From positions 68,632,080 to 68,696,079 of the forward strand of contig NC_082694.2 of the NCBI RefSeq assembly GCF_949987515.2: a stretch of 64,000 nt of DNA, written 5' to 3'. The stretch's first letter is position 1, and every line of letters starts with the position of its first letter. Source of the DNA: Delphinus delphis. Taxonomy: Eukaryota > Chordata > Mammalia > Artiodactyla > Delphinidae. Of the stretch, positions 39,183 to 51,779 are shown piece by piece. The position numbers and the translations under genes are program-made. Below the pieces are notes generated by a model. It was not told the DNA's origin. It saw only the letters and a list, made by a program, of their open reading frames with translations, and did not search any database.

Positions 39183-40085
39183 TTTATAGAAACCTGCCAA
39201 TAACAACTCCTAAAGACATTTTTATTATCCAAAAATATAATCAATACTACTCTTAGGAAAAATTAAATAAATACACAGGGCTGTACTATAAGAAATTATT
39301 CCAGAATGCCAATAGTTACATACTTTTAGTTAAAATGTGCAACATCACTTAAGCTTCCAACCGTTCAATAACTTGAATAATGGAAAAAAGCAAAAAAAAA
39401 TATGAAGGAGTCTGAGAATTTAGGTCAAAGAATGAATCAGTGACAGACAATAAAATAACTACATGTGTTTAACTTCTGCCCCAGTTCCAACTATGAAATT
39501 GTTTAGTCTTTAATTTGTAGACATCTACAAGCTCTTGTCAATTATCTACAACACTGAGAGCCAGCTCATTTATAGTAACTTATTGCCTAGAAAATATTGT
39601 TATTTTAGACAGCTACTTTTTCTGAATGACTTCTAATACCTCTTCCTGATGTTTAAGTTTTAGTCTCAACTGCCTAAGAAATTTCTGAAATCTATCCAGT
39701 AAATGGGTTTTCTTACTACCATATCTAAAGATGTTTCACAAATGTAGATGGCCAAAACACCTGTTTCACAGTATACTATATTAATAAGTGACTCCTATCT
39801 TTTTCTGGCCAATGCTTTCTTAAAAAATAAATAAATAATATCTGGTAGAGAAGACCTGGGATCCAGTCCTGTTCTCCACAACGTATCAGCTAAGTAACCC
39901 TGAATGAGTTACTTAATCTCTCTGACATTTATGTCCTCACATGTTTTTAAAAAAATTTTAAAGGGATGATTATAAAAACATTCCTCACAGATTTACTGAG
40001 GGCAAAAAAGAGCCAATGAAAAAAGAGCTTTGTACTATTCACAAATGCTAAATACATTTATTGCCCATTTCTTTATGGTAAAAAG
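39183..40085. other. Intronic sequence with a MIR remnant
   Basis: About 39855-39975 has MIR-like text ('gagttacttaatctctctg'). The rest is not recognised. Confidence 0.4.
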
Positions 40086-40089
40086 ATGA

Positions 40090-40090
40090 C

Positions 40091-40133
<43 letters not shown>

Positions 40134-40174
40134 AGATAGATAGGGAGACAGATAGGGAGACAGATAGATAGATA
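40090..40174. repeat. (GATA)n microsatellite
   Basis: About a dozen GATA units, followed by two interrupted 'gggagacagata' units and further GATA repeats. Confidence 0.95.
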
Positions 40175-40884
40175 TTGTCTGTTTAGAGCTCTGAATCCAC
40201 TGTTGGCCATGGTCAGTATCTACTATCCAATTCACAGTAAAATAAATTTTATATTCTTTCCCAGGAATGCTATTGAAAGTTCTGTCACTCCTACAATATA
40301 AAGTATATACTCACACAAAGAGTCCTGATGATAAACCTACACCGGGAAGGGCACAAAGTGACAAAGATGCTCTCTTTGGAATTTCATTCTTCCCCAAGTC
40401 CGTTTCTTCAATCTCCTATCCCAATGTCTGTGTTTTCTCCTAATACTAATAAAAATTTCCCCTGATGCTGTCTCATCCCACTGGGTTCCTACAGCAGAAA
40501 CTGTTTTTAAGCCAGATCTACCTTTTTTTAAATGAATTACACAAGTGAAAACCTTTCACTATAAAAAAATTATAATAATATGGAAATCAAAGTACCAAGT
40601 ATCCCTTCATGGCTCATACTTCCCTCTCCCAAGTTAACCACTGAATTGAGGTTTTTAAATATCCTTCCAAACCTTCCTCCATACATTTAGATATACATAT
40701 GTATACATCTATAGAAGACTTGTGTACACAGATACAGTCATACAATACCTGTTATACTGTAGACTGACACTTAACCTACTTGCCATTCAGTCCTGATCAA
40801 CACTCCTCTAGTGGCACTTTGGCAATACAGACAATACTTCCCAGTGGTGGGTCACTGAGATCATTCCACTCACAGCACAGTTTC
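40175..40884. other. Intronic sequence, nothing recognised
   Basis: No exon or nameable repeat is seen. Confidence 0.35.
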
Positions 40885-41029
40885 TTAGAGCTTCAACAAG
40901 TATTTACTGAGTGCCTACTTTGTGCCACATACAGGGTGTAAGGTCCTGAACAAAACAGGCATGGTGCCTGCCTTCATGGAGCTAAAAGTCTGGCGTTAAG
41001 ACACAGCATTAAATAAATAATCAGCTGTG

Positions 41030-41242
41030 GGGCTTCCCTGGTGGCACAGTGGTTGAGAGTCTGCCTGCCGATGCAGGGGACACAGGATCATGCCCCGGTC
41101 CAGGAAGATCCCACATGCCGCCGAGCGGCTGGGCCCGTGAGCCACGGCCGCTGAGCCTGCACGTCCAGAGCCTGTGTTCCGCAACGGGAGAGGCCACAAC
41201 AGTGAGAGCTCTGCGTACCGCAAAAAAAAATAAAAATAAAAA
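41030..41242 (+). mobile_element. CHR-type SINE, short subfamily
   Basis: Full-length. The duplication 'taatcagctgtg' lies at 41018-41029 and 41245-41256. Confidence 0.92.
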
Positions 41243-41305
41243 AATAATCAGCTGTGAACATAATTTCAAATGGCAGAAGTGCTAAAATAAAATGTTACAG
41301 GAGCA

Positions 41306-41433
41306 ACCTAAATGGGAAAAGAATTTGAAAAAGAATAGATACAGGTATATGTATCACTGAATCACTTTGCTGTACACCTGAAACTAACACAACATTGTTG
41401 ATCAACTATACTCCAATATAAAATAAAAAGTTA
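41306..41433 (+). mobile_element. L1 3' UTR fragment
   Basis: Contains 'atgggaaaagaatttgaaaa' and ends 'ctatactccaatataaaata'. It is homologous to 34860-34990. Confidence 0.8.
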
Positions 41434-41800
41434 AAAAAAAAATAAGATGTTACAGGAGAACACAGCCAGGAAACCTAATTTAGATGGGGGCTAGGAGAGC
41501 CCTCTGAAACTCTGAGAAAATTACATTCAAGCTAAATCTGAAGCATTGTAGAAATCAGACAATTCATAAAAGGAGGAGAAAGAATGATCCAAGAAAAGGA
41601 AGAAGGTGAGCAAAAGCCCCCACTGGAAAAGGGCTTGGGGCCTTCTGGTAACAAAGAGGAGGTCAGTGAAGCTTCAGGGAAGTAAACGACGGGAAAGCAA
41701 CACAATATAAGGCTGAACAGGGGAGAGGTGCCCAATCACATGGCAAATCACTGAGCATTTGGAGATTTTATCCTAAAAGCAAAGGGAAGCCATTCAATAG

Positions 41801-42329
41801 CTCTGAATGAGTCACAAGATCTACTTTTGATTTTTAACTTACATTTATTAGATTTCCTGAAAATAATATAAATGGCTGCTAGGTAGAAAACAGATTAGAG
41901 AAGAGCTGGAACACTTATGAAGAGACTGGTTAGACAACAGTTGGTGGTGCTGACAGTGCAGATGGAGAGAAATGGCTGGACTGGAGGCCAAAGAGCCTCT
42001 GAGAGGAGCTGATGAGGCTAAAGAGACATGTGCATTTCAAGAAGTAATGATATCTTGAAGTCCACACTCATGATTGGGACAGGATTCCATTTCAGCAGCT
42101 CACTTTGCTGAGGAGTCCCTCTCAATGGCTGCATGCTTGCCTCTGCTTTTCTTCACCCTTTCTTCTCTACAATCTTTTCCTGTCCCAATTTTATCTCCCT
42201 GTATTGTCCCTCTGCCTCCCTCCATGGCTTCTTTTTTCCCTCCATAACCTTCTCCCTTACTTAGATACAATATGAAACTGAAATAATTTTTAAATGTTTA
42301 CTCTACTTAATGAATAGTTCTTAATTTAA
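41801..42329. other. Intronic sequence, nothing recognised
   Basis: No exon or nameable repeat is seen. Confidence 0.35.
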
Positions 42330-42850
42330 AATCCAAAGGATTCAAACATGTATACATACATTCACCGAAAGATACGTACTAGAATGTTCACATCAGCACT
42401 ATTCATAAAAGACAAACACTAGGAGCTACCCAAGTGCCCTCCATCAGCTGAAGAGATAAACTGCTGTGTTCAAATAATGGACTACTCCTTACTCAAGCAG
42501 GAGAATCAATATATCCACAACAGTATAAAATCTCACAAACATAATGTTGAAAAAAAGAAGCCAGACACCAAACGGCATTTTGTGGAATATAAATTCTACT
42601 TACATTAAGTTTTTTTTTTAAAAAAAAGGCAAAACTAACCTATGCTTTCAGAAGGCAGGACAGTAGTTATCCTTGCACGTGTGATGGGGGAGGAAGAGCA
42701 CCAGGAGGATGCGTGAGGAGCTGGTAACGTGTTGTGCGGGGTGCTCACTACACAAACGTGTTCCGTTTGTGAAAATTCACAGAGTTATATAACATATGAT
42801 TAGGTGGACTTTTCTGAATGTATTCTGTACTTCAAAAAAAGTTTTTTAAA
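42330..42850 (+). mobile_element. Old L1 3' end
   Basis: Degenerate ORF2 C-terminal text (equivalent to 'FIAALF', then 'ggaatataaattctac') runs into an L1 3' UTR ending 'ctgtacttcaaaaaaag'. Confidence 0.65.
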
Positions 42851-43010
42851 ATCAATGAGTTTAGACCTTTAATGTCCAGGGGAAGGGAGCAGTAGCAACA
42901 ACTAACCACTTTTTTGATCCATGATGCCCTCTAACGACCTTTTTTACCCCAGGAGACAACTGTGATATAGCCCTGAACTTAGAACCACGAAATCTACTCT
43001 CAGATTCCCA

Positions 43011-43240
43011 GCTTTTTTTTTTTCTTTCTTTTTTTTTTTTTTTTTTTTGCGGTACACGGGCCTCTCACTGCTGTGGCCTCTCCCGTTGCGGATCACAGGC
43101 TCCAGACGCGCAGGCTCAGCGGCCATGGCTCACGTGCCCAGCTGCTCCATGGCATGTGGGATCCTCCCGGACTGGGGCACGAATCCGCGTCCCCTGCATC
43201 GGCAGGCAGACTCTCAACCACTGCGCCACCAGGGAAGCCC
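43011..43240 (-). mobile_element. CHR-type SINE, short subfamily
   Basis: Reverse-oriented with a long T-rich tail image interrupted by C. The duplication 'cagattcccagcttt' lies at 43001-43015 and about 43240-43254. Confidence 0.92.
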
Positions 43241-43254
43241 AGATTCCCAGCTTT

Positions 43255-43545
43255 ATACTTATTGTGCTTCTACTGTGCCGTGTCCTACTCTAGGCACTGA
43301 GGACACAGCTGTGATGCCAGGTGAGGCCCCTGCCTTCTTTGAGGCAATATATGCTTGAAATTGGCAAGAAGCTGGATCCCGAATGGAGAAAAACGGGAGA
43401 CCTGCTTTTGATGGAATGGTCTAGCTAGACCACCCTGAACAAGTCACTTAACTTACTTGAGTCTCAGTTACCTCATCTGCCTTAAGGGAGTATTATAAGG
43501 ATCAAATGTGATAGGATCTTTCAAAGCACTCATAATGATAGCATT
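43255..43545 (+). repeat. L2 and MIR remnants
   Basis: 43255-43360 resembles the L2 3' end ('ctactctaggcactgaggac'). 43430-43545 resembles MIR ('gtctcagttacctcatctgc'). Confidence 0.55.
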
Positions 43546-44029
43546 ATTAATGATAACAGCTCTTATTACATTATTGTCCTTACTACTCAATATAGAGTTG
43601 CTTGAGTTAACCAGTGTCAGCCTGGTCTACACACTAATACAGTAACAATAACAAGGAATAATATTTTGGGGGCCGTTAATTCTCAATTAAGAGGTTTCCA
43701 CTCTGGGTAGAAGCAGGTGTATTGATAAACAGCTCTCCACTCCCTCTAGAGGGGTGCTAATGACACAAAGACCTGACTCAATCTCAGCACAGCCTTCTCC
43801 AGCCTTTAAAGAGAAGTAAGCACGGGGCAGGCTGGAGAAGTGATAGCAGCCTCTCAGAGATCAAACTAACCAACCAAAGAACATCTATGCAGTACCTTCA
43901 TTTATTATCTGACCAGCACTTTCTTGGTACCACCATGAATCAAGGTCCATACTTAAAGGAGCTTAAAATACGGTATCAGAACTAAAATCAAACAAAGACA
44001 ACAAATTTAGGGGAAAGTGAAAGGACTGA
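43546..44029. other. Intronic sequence, nothing recognised
   Basis: No exon or nameable repeat is seen. Confidence 0.35.
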
Positions 44030-44240
44030 GCAATCAGAGACTTGGTATCAAATCCTGGTTCTGCCATGTAGCAGCTTGGGACCCTCACCTTGACCTCTCA
44101 GGACTGCTTCCATCCTTGTAACAAGAGGATGCCAACACCTACACCTTGTGCATTGATGCTGCAGAAGGCAGTGTAGCTAATGTGCCTAGGACACGATGTG
44201 GTGTAGCAGCTACTATTACTGCTACCATCGTCGTGATTAT
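44030..44240 (+). repeat. MIR SINE remnant
   Basis: Contains 'caaatcctggttctgccatg' and a MIR-like 3' half. Confidence 0.6.
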
Positions 44241-44640
44241 TTTATAGGCAGAATTCCACTAAAAGCCACTAGTATGCAGCCCAAAGTGTCTACACGTTGG
44301 TTCCCTCTATTCCTTCTGACTGCATTCCCTAAGTCCTACACGGAGCAGTATGTACTCAGATACATTTACACTATAAGGCTAAAAATACAGTAGGAACATA
44401 AATCTATGTGCTTGCACAGACTGAAAAGGTAAAAAAGCCTCTTTGAGTTTTCAGAACCTCAGCTGCTTCTAAAACTATGAGGATGCTCTCCCTGCTACTT
44501 ATTCTGGCTTAAATCTTGGGGCAGCCTCCTTTACAGAAGCTATTTTCATAAGAATTTACAGTTCAAGAATAAGTTCACAATTTCAGCACTGTTTTAGCTT
44601 TCCTCACAGTACTTAATTTAGTTTGCCTTCTCAGCCAAAG
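44241..44640. other. Intronic sequence, nothing recognised
   Basis: No exon or nameable repeat is seen. Confidence 0.3.
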
Positions 44641-44644
44641 GCTT

Positions 44645-46805
44645 GAATCAAAGCATAAATTGAAGGAAGAAAAAACAAACAATGGTGAAAGACTGATAGC
44701 CTTTTCTGTAAGGTCAGGAATAAGACAAGGAGGCCTGCTTTCACCACTTCTATTCAAAATAGTACTGGAAGTCCTAACAAGAGAAATTAGGCAAGAAAGA
44801 GATATAAAAGGCATCCATATCGAAAAAGAAGAAGTAGAACTACCTCTGTTTACAGATGACACGATCTAACATGCAGAAAACGCTAAAGATTCCACCAGAA
44901 AAAAACTGTTAGAACTAATAAACAAATTCACCAAAGTTGCAGGATACATAATTAACACACAAAATTCAGTGGCAGTTCCATATACTAACAATAAACAATT
45001 TGGAAAGGAAATTACAAAAACAATCCCATTTACAACAGAATCAAAAAGAATAAAATACTTAGGAATAAACTTAACCGAGAAGGCAAAAGACATGGACACT
45101 CAAAACTACAGAACATTGCTGAAAGAGATTAAAGAAGGCACAGACAAATGGAAAGACATTCTGTGTTCACTGAAGACTGTTAAAATGTTGATATTATCCA
45201 AAGCCATCTACAGAGTCAATGCAATCTCTATCAAAAGCTCAATGACATTTTTTGCAGAAATAGAAAAAGCCATCCTAAAATTCAAATGAAAGCTCAAGGG
45301 ATTCCCTAATATCCAACACAATCCTGAAAAAGAAGAACAAAGTTGGAGGCCTCATACTTCCCAACTTCAAAACTTAATACAAAGCTATGGTATTCAAAAG
45401 AGTGTGATACTGGCATAAAGACAGACATATAGACAAACTGAATAGAATAGACAGCCCAGAAATAAGCTCTCACATATATGATCAAATGATTTTCAACAAC
45501 AATACCAAAAGCATGTAATGGCAAAAAGATTGTCTTTTCAACAAATAGTGTTGGGAAAACTGGATATCCATGTGCAAAAAAAATGAAGTTGAACCCTTAT
45601 CTTACACCATACCCCAAAATTTTTAATTAAAAACTGAAAATGGATCAAAGACCTAACCATAGAGCTAAAATGATAAAACTCTTAGAAGAAAACATAGGGG
45701 GAAAGCTTTATGACATTGGATTCAGCACTAATTTCTTGGACATGACACCAAAAGGACAGGCAACAAAAGAAAAAATAGATAAGCTAGATCTCATCAAAAG
45801 TAAAAACTCTGTGCATCAAAGGATACTGTGAACCGAGTGAAAAGGCAACCCATGGAATGGGAGAAGGTATTCGCAAATCATATATCTGATAAGGATTTGA
45901 TATCCAGAATATATAAAGGACTCCTACAACTAGGAAACATCAACAAAAATTTAAATAGGCAAAGGACTTGAATAGACATGTCTCCAAAGAAGATACATAA
46001 ATGACCAATAAGCACATGAAAAGATGCTCAACAACTTTAGGGAGATGCAAATCAAAACCATAATGAGATACCACTTCATATTCGTTAGGATGACTATTAT
46101 TTTCTAAAAAAATTAAAAACCAACATGTGTTGGTGAGGATATGAAAAAATTAGAACCCTTGTGCATTGCTGGTGGCAATGTAAAATGGGGCAGCCACTGT
46201 GGAAAACAGTATGGTGATATCTCAAAAAATTAAACGTAAAATTACCATATGATCCAGCAATTCCACTTCTGAGTATGTTCCTAAAAGAACTGAAAACGGA
46301 CTCAGAAAGATGTTTGCACACCCGTATTTATAGCAGCATTACTCACAATAGCCAAAAGGTGGAAGCAAACTAAGTGTCCATCAGTGGATGAATGGATAAA
46401 CAAAATGTGGCATATACATGCAATGGAATATTTTTCAGCCTTAAAAATGAAGACAATTTTGACACATGCTACAACGTGGATAAAACTTGAAGATGTTATG
46501 CTAAGTGAAATAAGCCAGTTACAAAAAGACAAATTCTGCATAATTCCACTTATACAAGGTACTTAAGGTAGTAAGATTCATAGACAAAAAATAAAATGGT
46601 GATTGCCAAGGGCTGAGGGATGGGAGGAATGGGGGGTTACTGTTTAATGCGCAAGGAGTTTCAGTTTTGCAAGATTAAAAATGTTCTGGAGATGGATGGT
46701 GGTGATGGCTGCACAACACTGTGAATGTACTTAATGACACTGAACCGTACACTTAAAAATGGTGAAAATGGTAAATTTGTGTTACGTATATTTTACCACA
46801 TTAAA
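44645..46805 (+). mobile_element. L1 LINE, 5'-truncated, ORF2 RT domain to 3' end
   Basis: The plus strand reads in broken frames as ORF2. [20 protein letters not shown] precedes the RT catalytic block, here LFTDDTI, so the usual YADD/FADD motif is altered. [24 protein letters not shown] text follows, then the C-terminal region near 46.3-46.55 kb and a 3' UTR ending near 46805. Frameshifts and stops are frequent. It is a better preserved copy than the L1 at 6.3-9.8 kb but clearly inactive. Confidence 0.87.
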
Positions 46806-48255
46806 AACAAAGTATGTGCTAAGCCCGAAATTGAACCTCCATGTTAGTAATTTACCAAACCACAAAAATTTTTAAATAATGCTTTTTAACTGAAAAAGTC
46901 TTAGGAGTCTACAGATGAAAAAAGCAATTGTTCTGAAGGCATTATACCTACTTAACAGTAGAATATCAAGATGTTTCCCAAAACTTCCACTTGATTCCAG
47001 ATCTCTTATCAATAAGTTGGCAAGAGCAAAGGCTGAGATAAAAACCTTTGCAGAAAACAAAAAGGATACGTTTTTCAAAAAGTCAAGAGAAGCAAGGTCA
47101 ATGGGAAAAACAGCTTTCATAACATGCCATTAGAAAGATAACCAAATGACTCAGGAAATGTGGCCCTGGAAAGGAAAATTACGAAATTATTTCTCAAGAC
47201 CGTGGCACCAAAAAGCAAGATTATTCAAGCAACATGGAAGCTAAAAAGGGGGCTGTGTTACATGCGCATGAGGAGTCCTTTAACATATGACTGATGGCAC
47301 AGGACAGTTAATTTGGAGCCCTGAAACAGATTTATGTACCTATCAACATGTATTAAAAGAGCCCCGCTTTAATCTTAAAGAATTTTGCAAATTTGTCATT
47401 CTAATTAAACAAAAACGAGTCAAAAAGTACTACCTTAAAATTGCACAGAATAGAGACGACAAAAGATAACAGTAGGAATGATTTTTTTTCGTTCTCTTTA
47501 ATAATGCAAAGCAGAGCTAGGAACAGACTAAATTAATCTTATACCCCTCTCCTTTACACGTTAGACTGGCTACTTCCCTTCATCTCTTCCCCTTCCCCAA
47601 CTTCCATACCAAGTGAAGTCACCCTGAAATTAAGTCACTGCAGGGCATGAAAAGCCCAAGACTGACAAACATCTAAAACTCCGGACTCAGATTTATCCTA
47701 GCATTCACCACCCCAGGCTCCGTGTGAACACTGTGGAATCCTAGCAAAAGTTCCCAAGGCCAGTGACTGCAGGGTTCACTGAGCCAAGGCCAATAACACC
47801 ACACTGACTTTTCCAAAAAAATCCTAAGTACAAAATATCCACAACCCCACCCACCACTGCCCTCACTAGCTCTCCACCTTCCAGCAGGGCTCCCTAATCT
47901 AGCCTGCACACCATCTTACCAGGCCTTGCCAGGCAGGCTTCTTCAACCCTCTGCTAAGAACTGCTGCATGTCTCTGCCCAAGACAAACAATGTTCAATCT
48001 CTAATAGCTGTTGAAAACTGTTAGGTTCTATCTGCTGGAAAAAAAAAAAAAAAATTGATCTCTCCATGCCCATTCATTCTTCAACCTAATCAAATATTCC
48101 AAATTATATCCACCTGCAGGGTCTAAGTTAGCCACATTAACTTTTTCCTGTCTCCATAGATCTCCAAAAGGCAATGAACAGGATAGAAAGTTACCCTGGA
48201 AACAAAAGTCTCTGACTCGCCTGTCCTTTTCTGCTCTATGATTTCTGACCTTTGT
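46806..48255. other. Intronic sequence, mostly unrecognised
   Basis: Short L1-like text appears near 47300-47350 ('gagccctgaaacagattta'). I cannot assign the rest. The GC-richer patch at 47640-47930 has an open minus-strand frame without known motif. Confidence 0.35.
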
Positions 48256-48272
48256 AATATATGTGTGAGCTC

Positions 48273-48597
48273 CCTTTTTTTTTTTTTTTAAGATTTAATT
48301 TTATTTCTTTTTGGCTGCGTTGGGTCTTCGTTACTGCGAGGGCTTTCTCTAGTTGCAGCGAGCAGGGGCTACACTTCGTTGCGGTGCACGGGCTTCTCAT
48401 TGCGGTGGCTTCTCTTATTGCGGAGCACGGGCTCTAGGTGCACAGGCTTCAGTAGTTGTGGCACACAGGCTCAGTAGTTGTGGCACACAGGCTTAGTTGC
48501 TCGACAGCATGTGGGATCTTCCCAGACCAGGGCTCGAACCTGTGTCCCCTGCATTGGCAGGAGGATTCTTAACCACCCCACGACCAGGGAAGCCCCC
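48273..48597 (-). mobile_element. CHR-type SINE, long subfamily
   Basis: Reverse-oriented. The perfect duplication 'atgtgtgagctc' lies at 48261-48272 and 48598-48609. Confidence 0.92.
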
Positions 48598-48737
48598 ATG
48601 TGTGAGCTCTTACCTTGCTCTGCTCGCCTGGGTCTTATTAGACAGCTCCTTTATATCGTTTGCATAGACACTCATTCTTTATAGAGTCCCTGATTCTGGA
48701 ATGCCAATGTGATTCTACCAACTAACAACAATAATAC

Positions 48738-48827
48738 AGTGAAATAATAAATATATATAATATACATATAAACTATGAAAATATATTATATATACATTAT
48801 ACATAATGTTATAATAATAATATAATA
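48738..48827. repeat. AT-rich simple repeat
   Basis: A TATA/AATAATAA low-complexity tract just left of a MIR. Confidence 0.8.
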
Positions 48828-49655
48828 GTAGCTACCATTTATTGAGCACTATGACCAAGCTATTCTAAGTGCTTTATATAAGCTATTTCATTTCATCTCC
48901 ATAACTACTTTTTATTTTGTCTTTATGTGCAGTCTTTAGTTCAAGTATTTGTTAAAATACCATTAGGTTATTCCTCAGGACAAGAGCAAAGATCATCCCC
49001 TGCAGAAACTTAGGAACTATGCACAGAACTTTACAGAACAGAAAACAACACTTTAGCTGAAGCCTGACTGCTCACCAGTGATTGGTGTTCTGAGTGGACT
49101 CAGCGAAGAAAGGAAATCAAGCAGGGAAGGAAAGGTGCCCCTCTGGGCAAGTCTTATGATGGTCACAGACTGGAGGCTCTGTTTCTGGAAGGTTCAAGTA
49201 CAGCACAGGGATTCTATGTGTCTTTTTTGGCTACACGCCAGGCTGAGGGGCCATTAGTTTAATGTCACTCAAATTCCTGGCCAGCCAAACTCCCGCAGCA
49301 AAAAGTCCCAAACTGAGGATCAAGTTCTTCCAGAAATCCTATCGGGGCGAAGTGGTAGACACCCCGAAGCCAATATCCCACACCGTCCGGAATTTCAGGA
49401 GCTTCATTTGCCGAGCCGGCAGTGTTCATGTCAACCCCACTGGAAGCCATAGCAGCATTTTTGGGCTCCGCAAGGCCTCTCACCCCCATAACTACTTAAT
49501 AAGATAATTATTAATATCATCCCCATTTAAGAGAAAGCACGGAAAGGGTATGTAACTTGCCAAAGGTCATAAGCTACTAAGCAGTAAAATCAGGATTCAA
49601 ACTCAGACCTCATTGGCTGAAAAACCTACATTCTCACCATTATATCATGCTGTGA
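48828..49655 (+). repeat. MIR SINE split by the TOMM6 retrocopy
   Basis: 48828-48910 is the 5' part of a MIR ('ctaccatttattgagcacta' onward). 49498-49655 is its 3' part, from 'atcatccccatttaag' to the 'ggattcaaactcagacct' region. They line up as one MIR once 48911-49485 and one copy of the duplication are removed. Confidence 0.85.
48911..49485 (-). pseudogene. TOMM6: TOMM6 processed pseudogene
   Basis: TOMM6 is the small tail-anchored Tom6 subunit of the mitochondrial outer-membrane TOM translocase, 74 residues long. This intronless minus-strand copy starts in 5' UTR, has an ATG at 49448-49450, and is recognisable through AGSANEAPEIPDGVGYWLRG. A net 5-base loss follows: the span from ATG to the TAG at 49231-49233 is 220 bases, against 225 for an intact frame. 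The parent's membrane-anchor codons (LFAAGVWLARNLSDI-like) are therefore out of frame. A 3' UTR of about 320 bases ends at AATAAA (minus strand, near 48911-48917). The perfect duplication 'ccataactactt' sits at 48899-48910 and 49486-49497 (16 of 18 bases if extended). These are the marks of L1-mediated retroposition. The copy is not expected to make Tom6. Confidence 0.93.
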
Positions 49656-49889
49656 TCCAACACCTCTAAAGATGGCTCACTGGGTTCCAGCCCCATCCAC
49701 CCTGACTTCTGGCTTGTGCCTACCCAGCCCCTCTCCCCAGCCTTGCTTGAGCTCTTCTGGTCCTGGCTATGTTTCTTTTCTCCAAATTCTTAAGTATTCT
49801 TAAGTATTCTGATAAGAGATTACTGAATTATTAAATTTTCCAATATGTCTCCTGATTCGACTTTAAATTCTATAATGGCTTTCCTATAT
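49656..49889. other. Intronic sequence, nothing recognised
   Basis: A short single-copy-looking stretch. 'cttaagtattct' is repeated in tandem near 49788-49810. Confidence 0.3.
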
Positions 49890-50960
49890 GCCAATAAACC
49901 ACTAAGAATTTCTATATGATAGCAGCCAAAGAATAAACATCTAGGAAGTTAACAGTAAATGTGCAGGAACAAAATGAAGAAAACACAAACCTTTATTCAC
50001 ATACACAAAAATGGATGTGACTAAGAGAAATTGACCATGTTCCTAAAGATGTATACTCAATATTATAAAGCAGGAATACTCAATATTGTAAGACTATGAT
50101 CCAAGGGCCACTTACCTATTTTTTTAATAAAATTTTGTTAGAACACATTTATTCATTTTTGTATCGTCATAGATTTTGTGCTACAATGGCAAAGCTAAGT
50201 AGTTGCAACACAAACAGTAAGATGGTAAATATTTTAATACCTAAAATATTTACTATCTGACCCTTTACAGAAAGTTTGCTGACCCTTGTTGTAAAGATGT
50301 CCATTCTCTCCAAATAAATAAAGAAGTTTTATAATGTCAAACTCCCAGCAGGTGAGACCACAAGTACTCGAACATATTATAAAGCTATAATAATTGAAAA
50401 GCGATATAATTGTACAAGGCAAATACAGACCATTGAAAAGAAATAGAAGGTCAGAAATAAATATAAGAATTTAGCATATAAGATGGCATTTCAAAATAGT
50501 GACTGAGTAAAGGATTTATTTTATAAACAGTGTTGGAATAACTAGATAATTATTTAGAAAAGTAATAAAATCCCATTCCTACAGTGTATTATACACCAAA
50601 ATAAATTCCAGATTAATTGACTACTTTTCAATAAAAATGAAACTATTACAGAAGAAAATATAGGTGGTCTCAAAGTAGAAAAGGCATTAATTGTGCAAAA
50701 TGTTAAAAGAATCCATGAAGGAAATAGATTTGATGACAACTTACAAAGTAAAAGTTTTGGCATATCAAAGATAAATACAAAAGGAGATTCTTTACAACCC
50801 CATGTTATAGCAAAAGATAGATACAAACTGAACAACTATCAATAATAACTGATTAAATTATAGTACATTCACACACTGGAATATATGCAGAGATTAAAAA
50901 GGAGGCAGCAGCTCTAGAAGTACTAATATGAAATAATCTTCAAAATATCAAGTTAATATG
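49890..50960 (+). mobile_element. Old L1 ORF2 fragment split by a DNA transposon
   Basis: Degenerate L1 text ('atgtgactaagagaaattga', later 'ttccagattaattgactact') runs on either side of a hAT-like element at about 50085-50300. It is heavily mutated. Confidence 0.6.
50085..50300 (-). mobile_element. MER-type hAT DNA transposon remnant
   Basis: Minus-strand text reads from 'gggtcagcaaactttctgta' through 'agatagtaaatattttaggt' to the far end. The same family is at 63800-63975 in the opposite orientation. Confidence 0.7.
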
Positions 50961-50984
50961 AATGTTTAATATGTTACTATATCA

Positions 50985-51480
50985 GTTATCTATTACTACA
51001 TAACAAGCCATCCCAAAACTTAGTGGCCTAAGAAAACAATTTTTATTTCTCATCAATCTGCGGGTTGGCCAGTCAGTTCTGCTGGTCTCTCCCTGGCTCA
51101 CCCACTCAGCGGTACTCAGCTGATGGGTTGGCTGTGCTCAGCTGAGCTGAGCACAGCTGGGACAGCTGGGATACCTGAGCCATTCTTTCTAAAGGAAACT
51201 GGACTAGGAGACTTCTGAACATGGTTGTGGGGCTCTTCCATGAGAGTGAAAAAGAACACAAGGCCTCTTAGGGCCTAGACTAAGAAGCCACACAACATGA
51301 TTTTCACCACACTCTACTGGTAAAAGCAAGTCACAAAGCCAGCCCAGATTCAAGGGGTGAGGAAGTAGACTCTACCTGCTGATGAAAGGAAGGACAAAAT
51401 CATATTCAAAGGAGAAGAGATAAATAGAGAGGCAGGCTTTATCAGGAGCCATTACTGTAATAATTTACCACAGCTATTGC
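50985..51480 (+). repeat. Ancient interspersed repeat (same family as 775-1480)
   Basis: Starts 'cagttatctattactacata', then 'ccaaaacttagtggcctaag' and 'ctgcgggttggccagtcag'. It contains a short palindromic patch, 'gctcagctgagctgagc', near 51134-51152. The family name is uncertain. Confidence 0.5.
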
Positions 51481-51779
51481 TTATATAGAAATAAAAAAAA
51501 AAAAAAGAGGGCTTACATCAACAAAGAACACCTCTAAAAAGAAGTAAAAGAAGCTGGTAAGCAGTAGTTTCCTCCAGAGAAGAAAATTTGGGGAAAGGAA
51601 TAGAAAGGAGACTTATCTTCTGCTTAATACCCTTTTGTATCTTTTATTTTTTTTACCTTTTATTTTTTGTATGTTGTACATTTATTACTGCCTCAAAAAT
51701 GAATGCTATTTAAGATATTCTGCATATTGAATAAATTAATTGAATGACACTGAAAACTTCGGGAAAAACCATCTGTAAT
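51481..51779. other. Intronic sequence, nothing recognised
   Basis: AT-rich with an A run at 51494-51508. No exon is seen. Confidence 0.3.

Larger units (their letters stand above)
40885..41800 (+). mobile_element. L2 LINE remnant with nested SINE and L1 pieces
   Basis: 40885-41010 carries L2 text ('tatttactgagtgcctactt', then 'tgcctgccttcatggagct'), and 41455-41800 continues L2-like text. A CHR SINE (41030-41240) and an L1 3' fragment (41306-41433) lie between them. Confidence 0.6.

Noticed and set aside
49262..49507. 81-codon plus-strand open frame
   Set aside because: It is the antisense of the TOMM6 processed pseudogene.
51134..51170. GCTCAGCTGAGCTGAGC palindrome as an operator or origin
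   Set aside because: It lies within an ancient interspersed repeat rich in CAGCTG words and is explained by that repeat.
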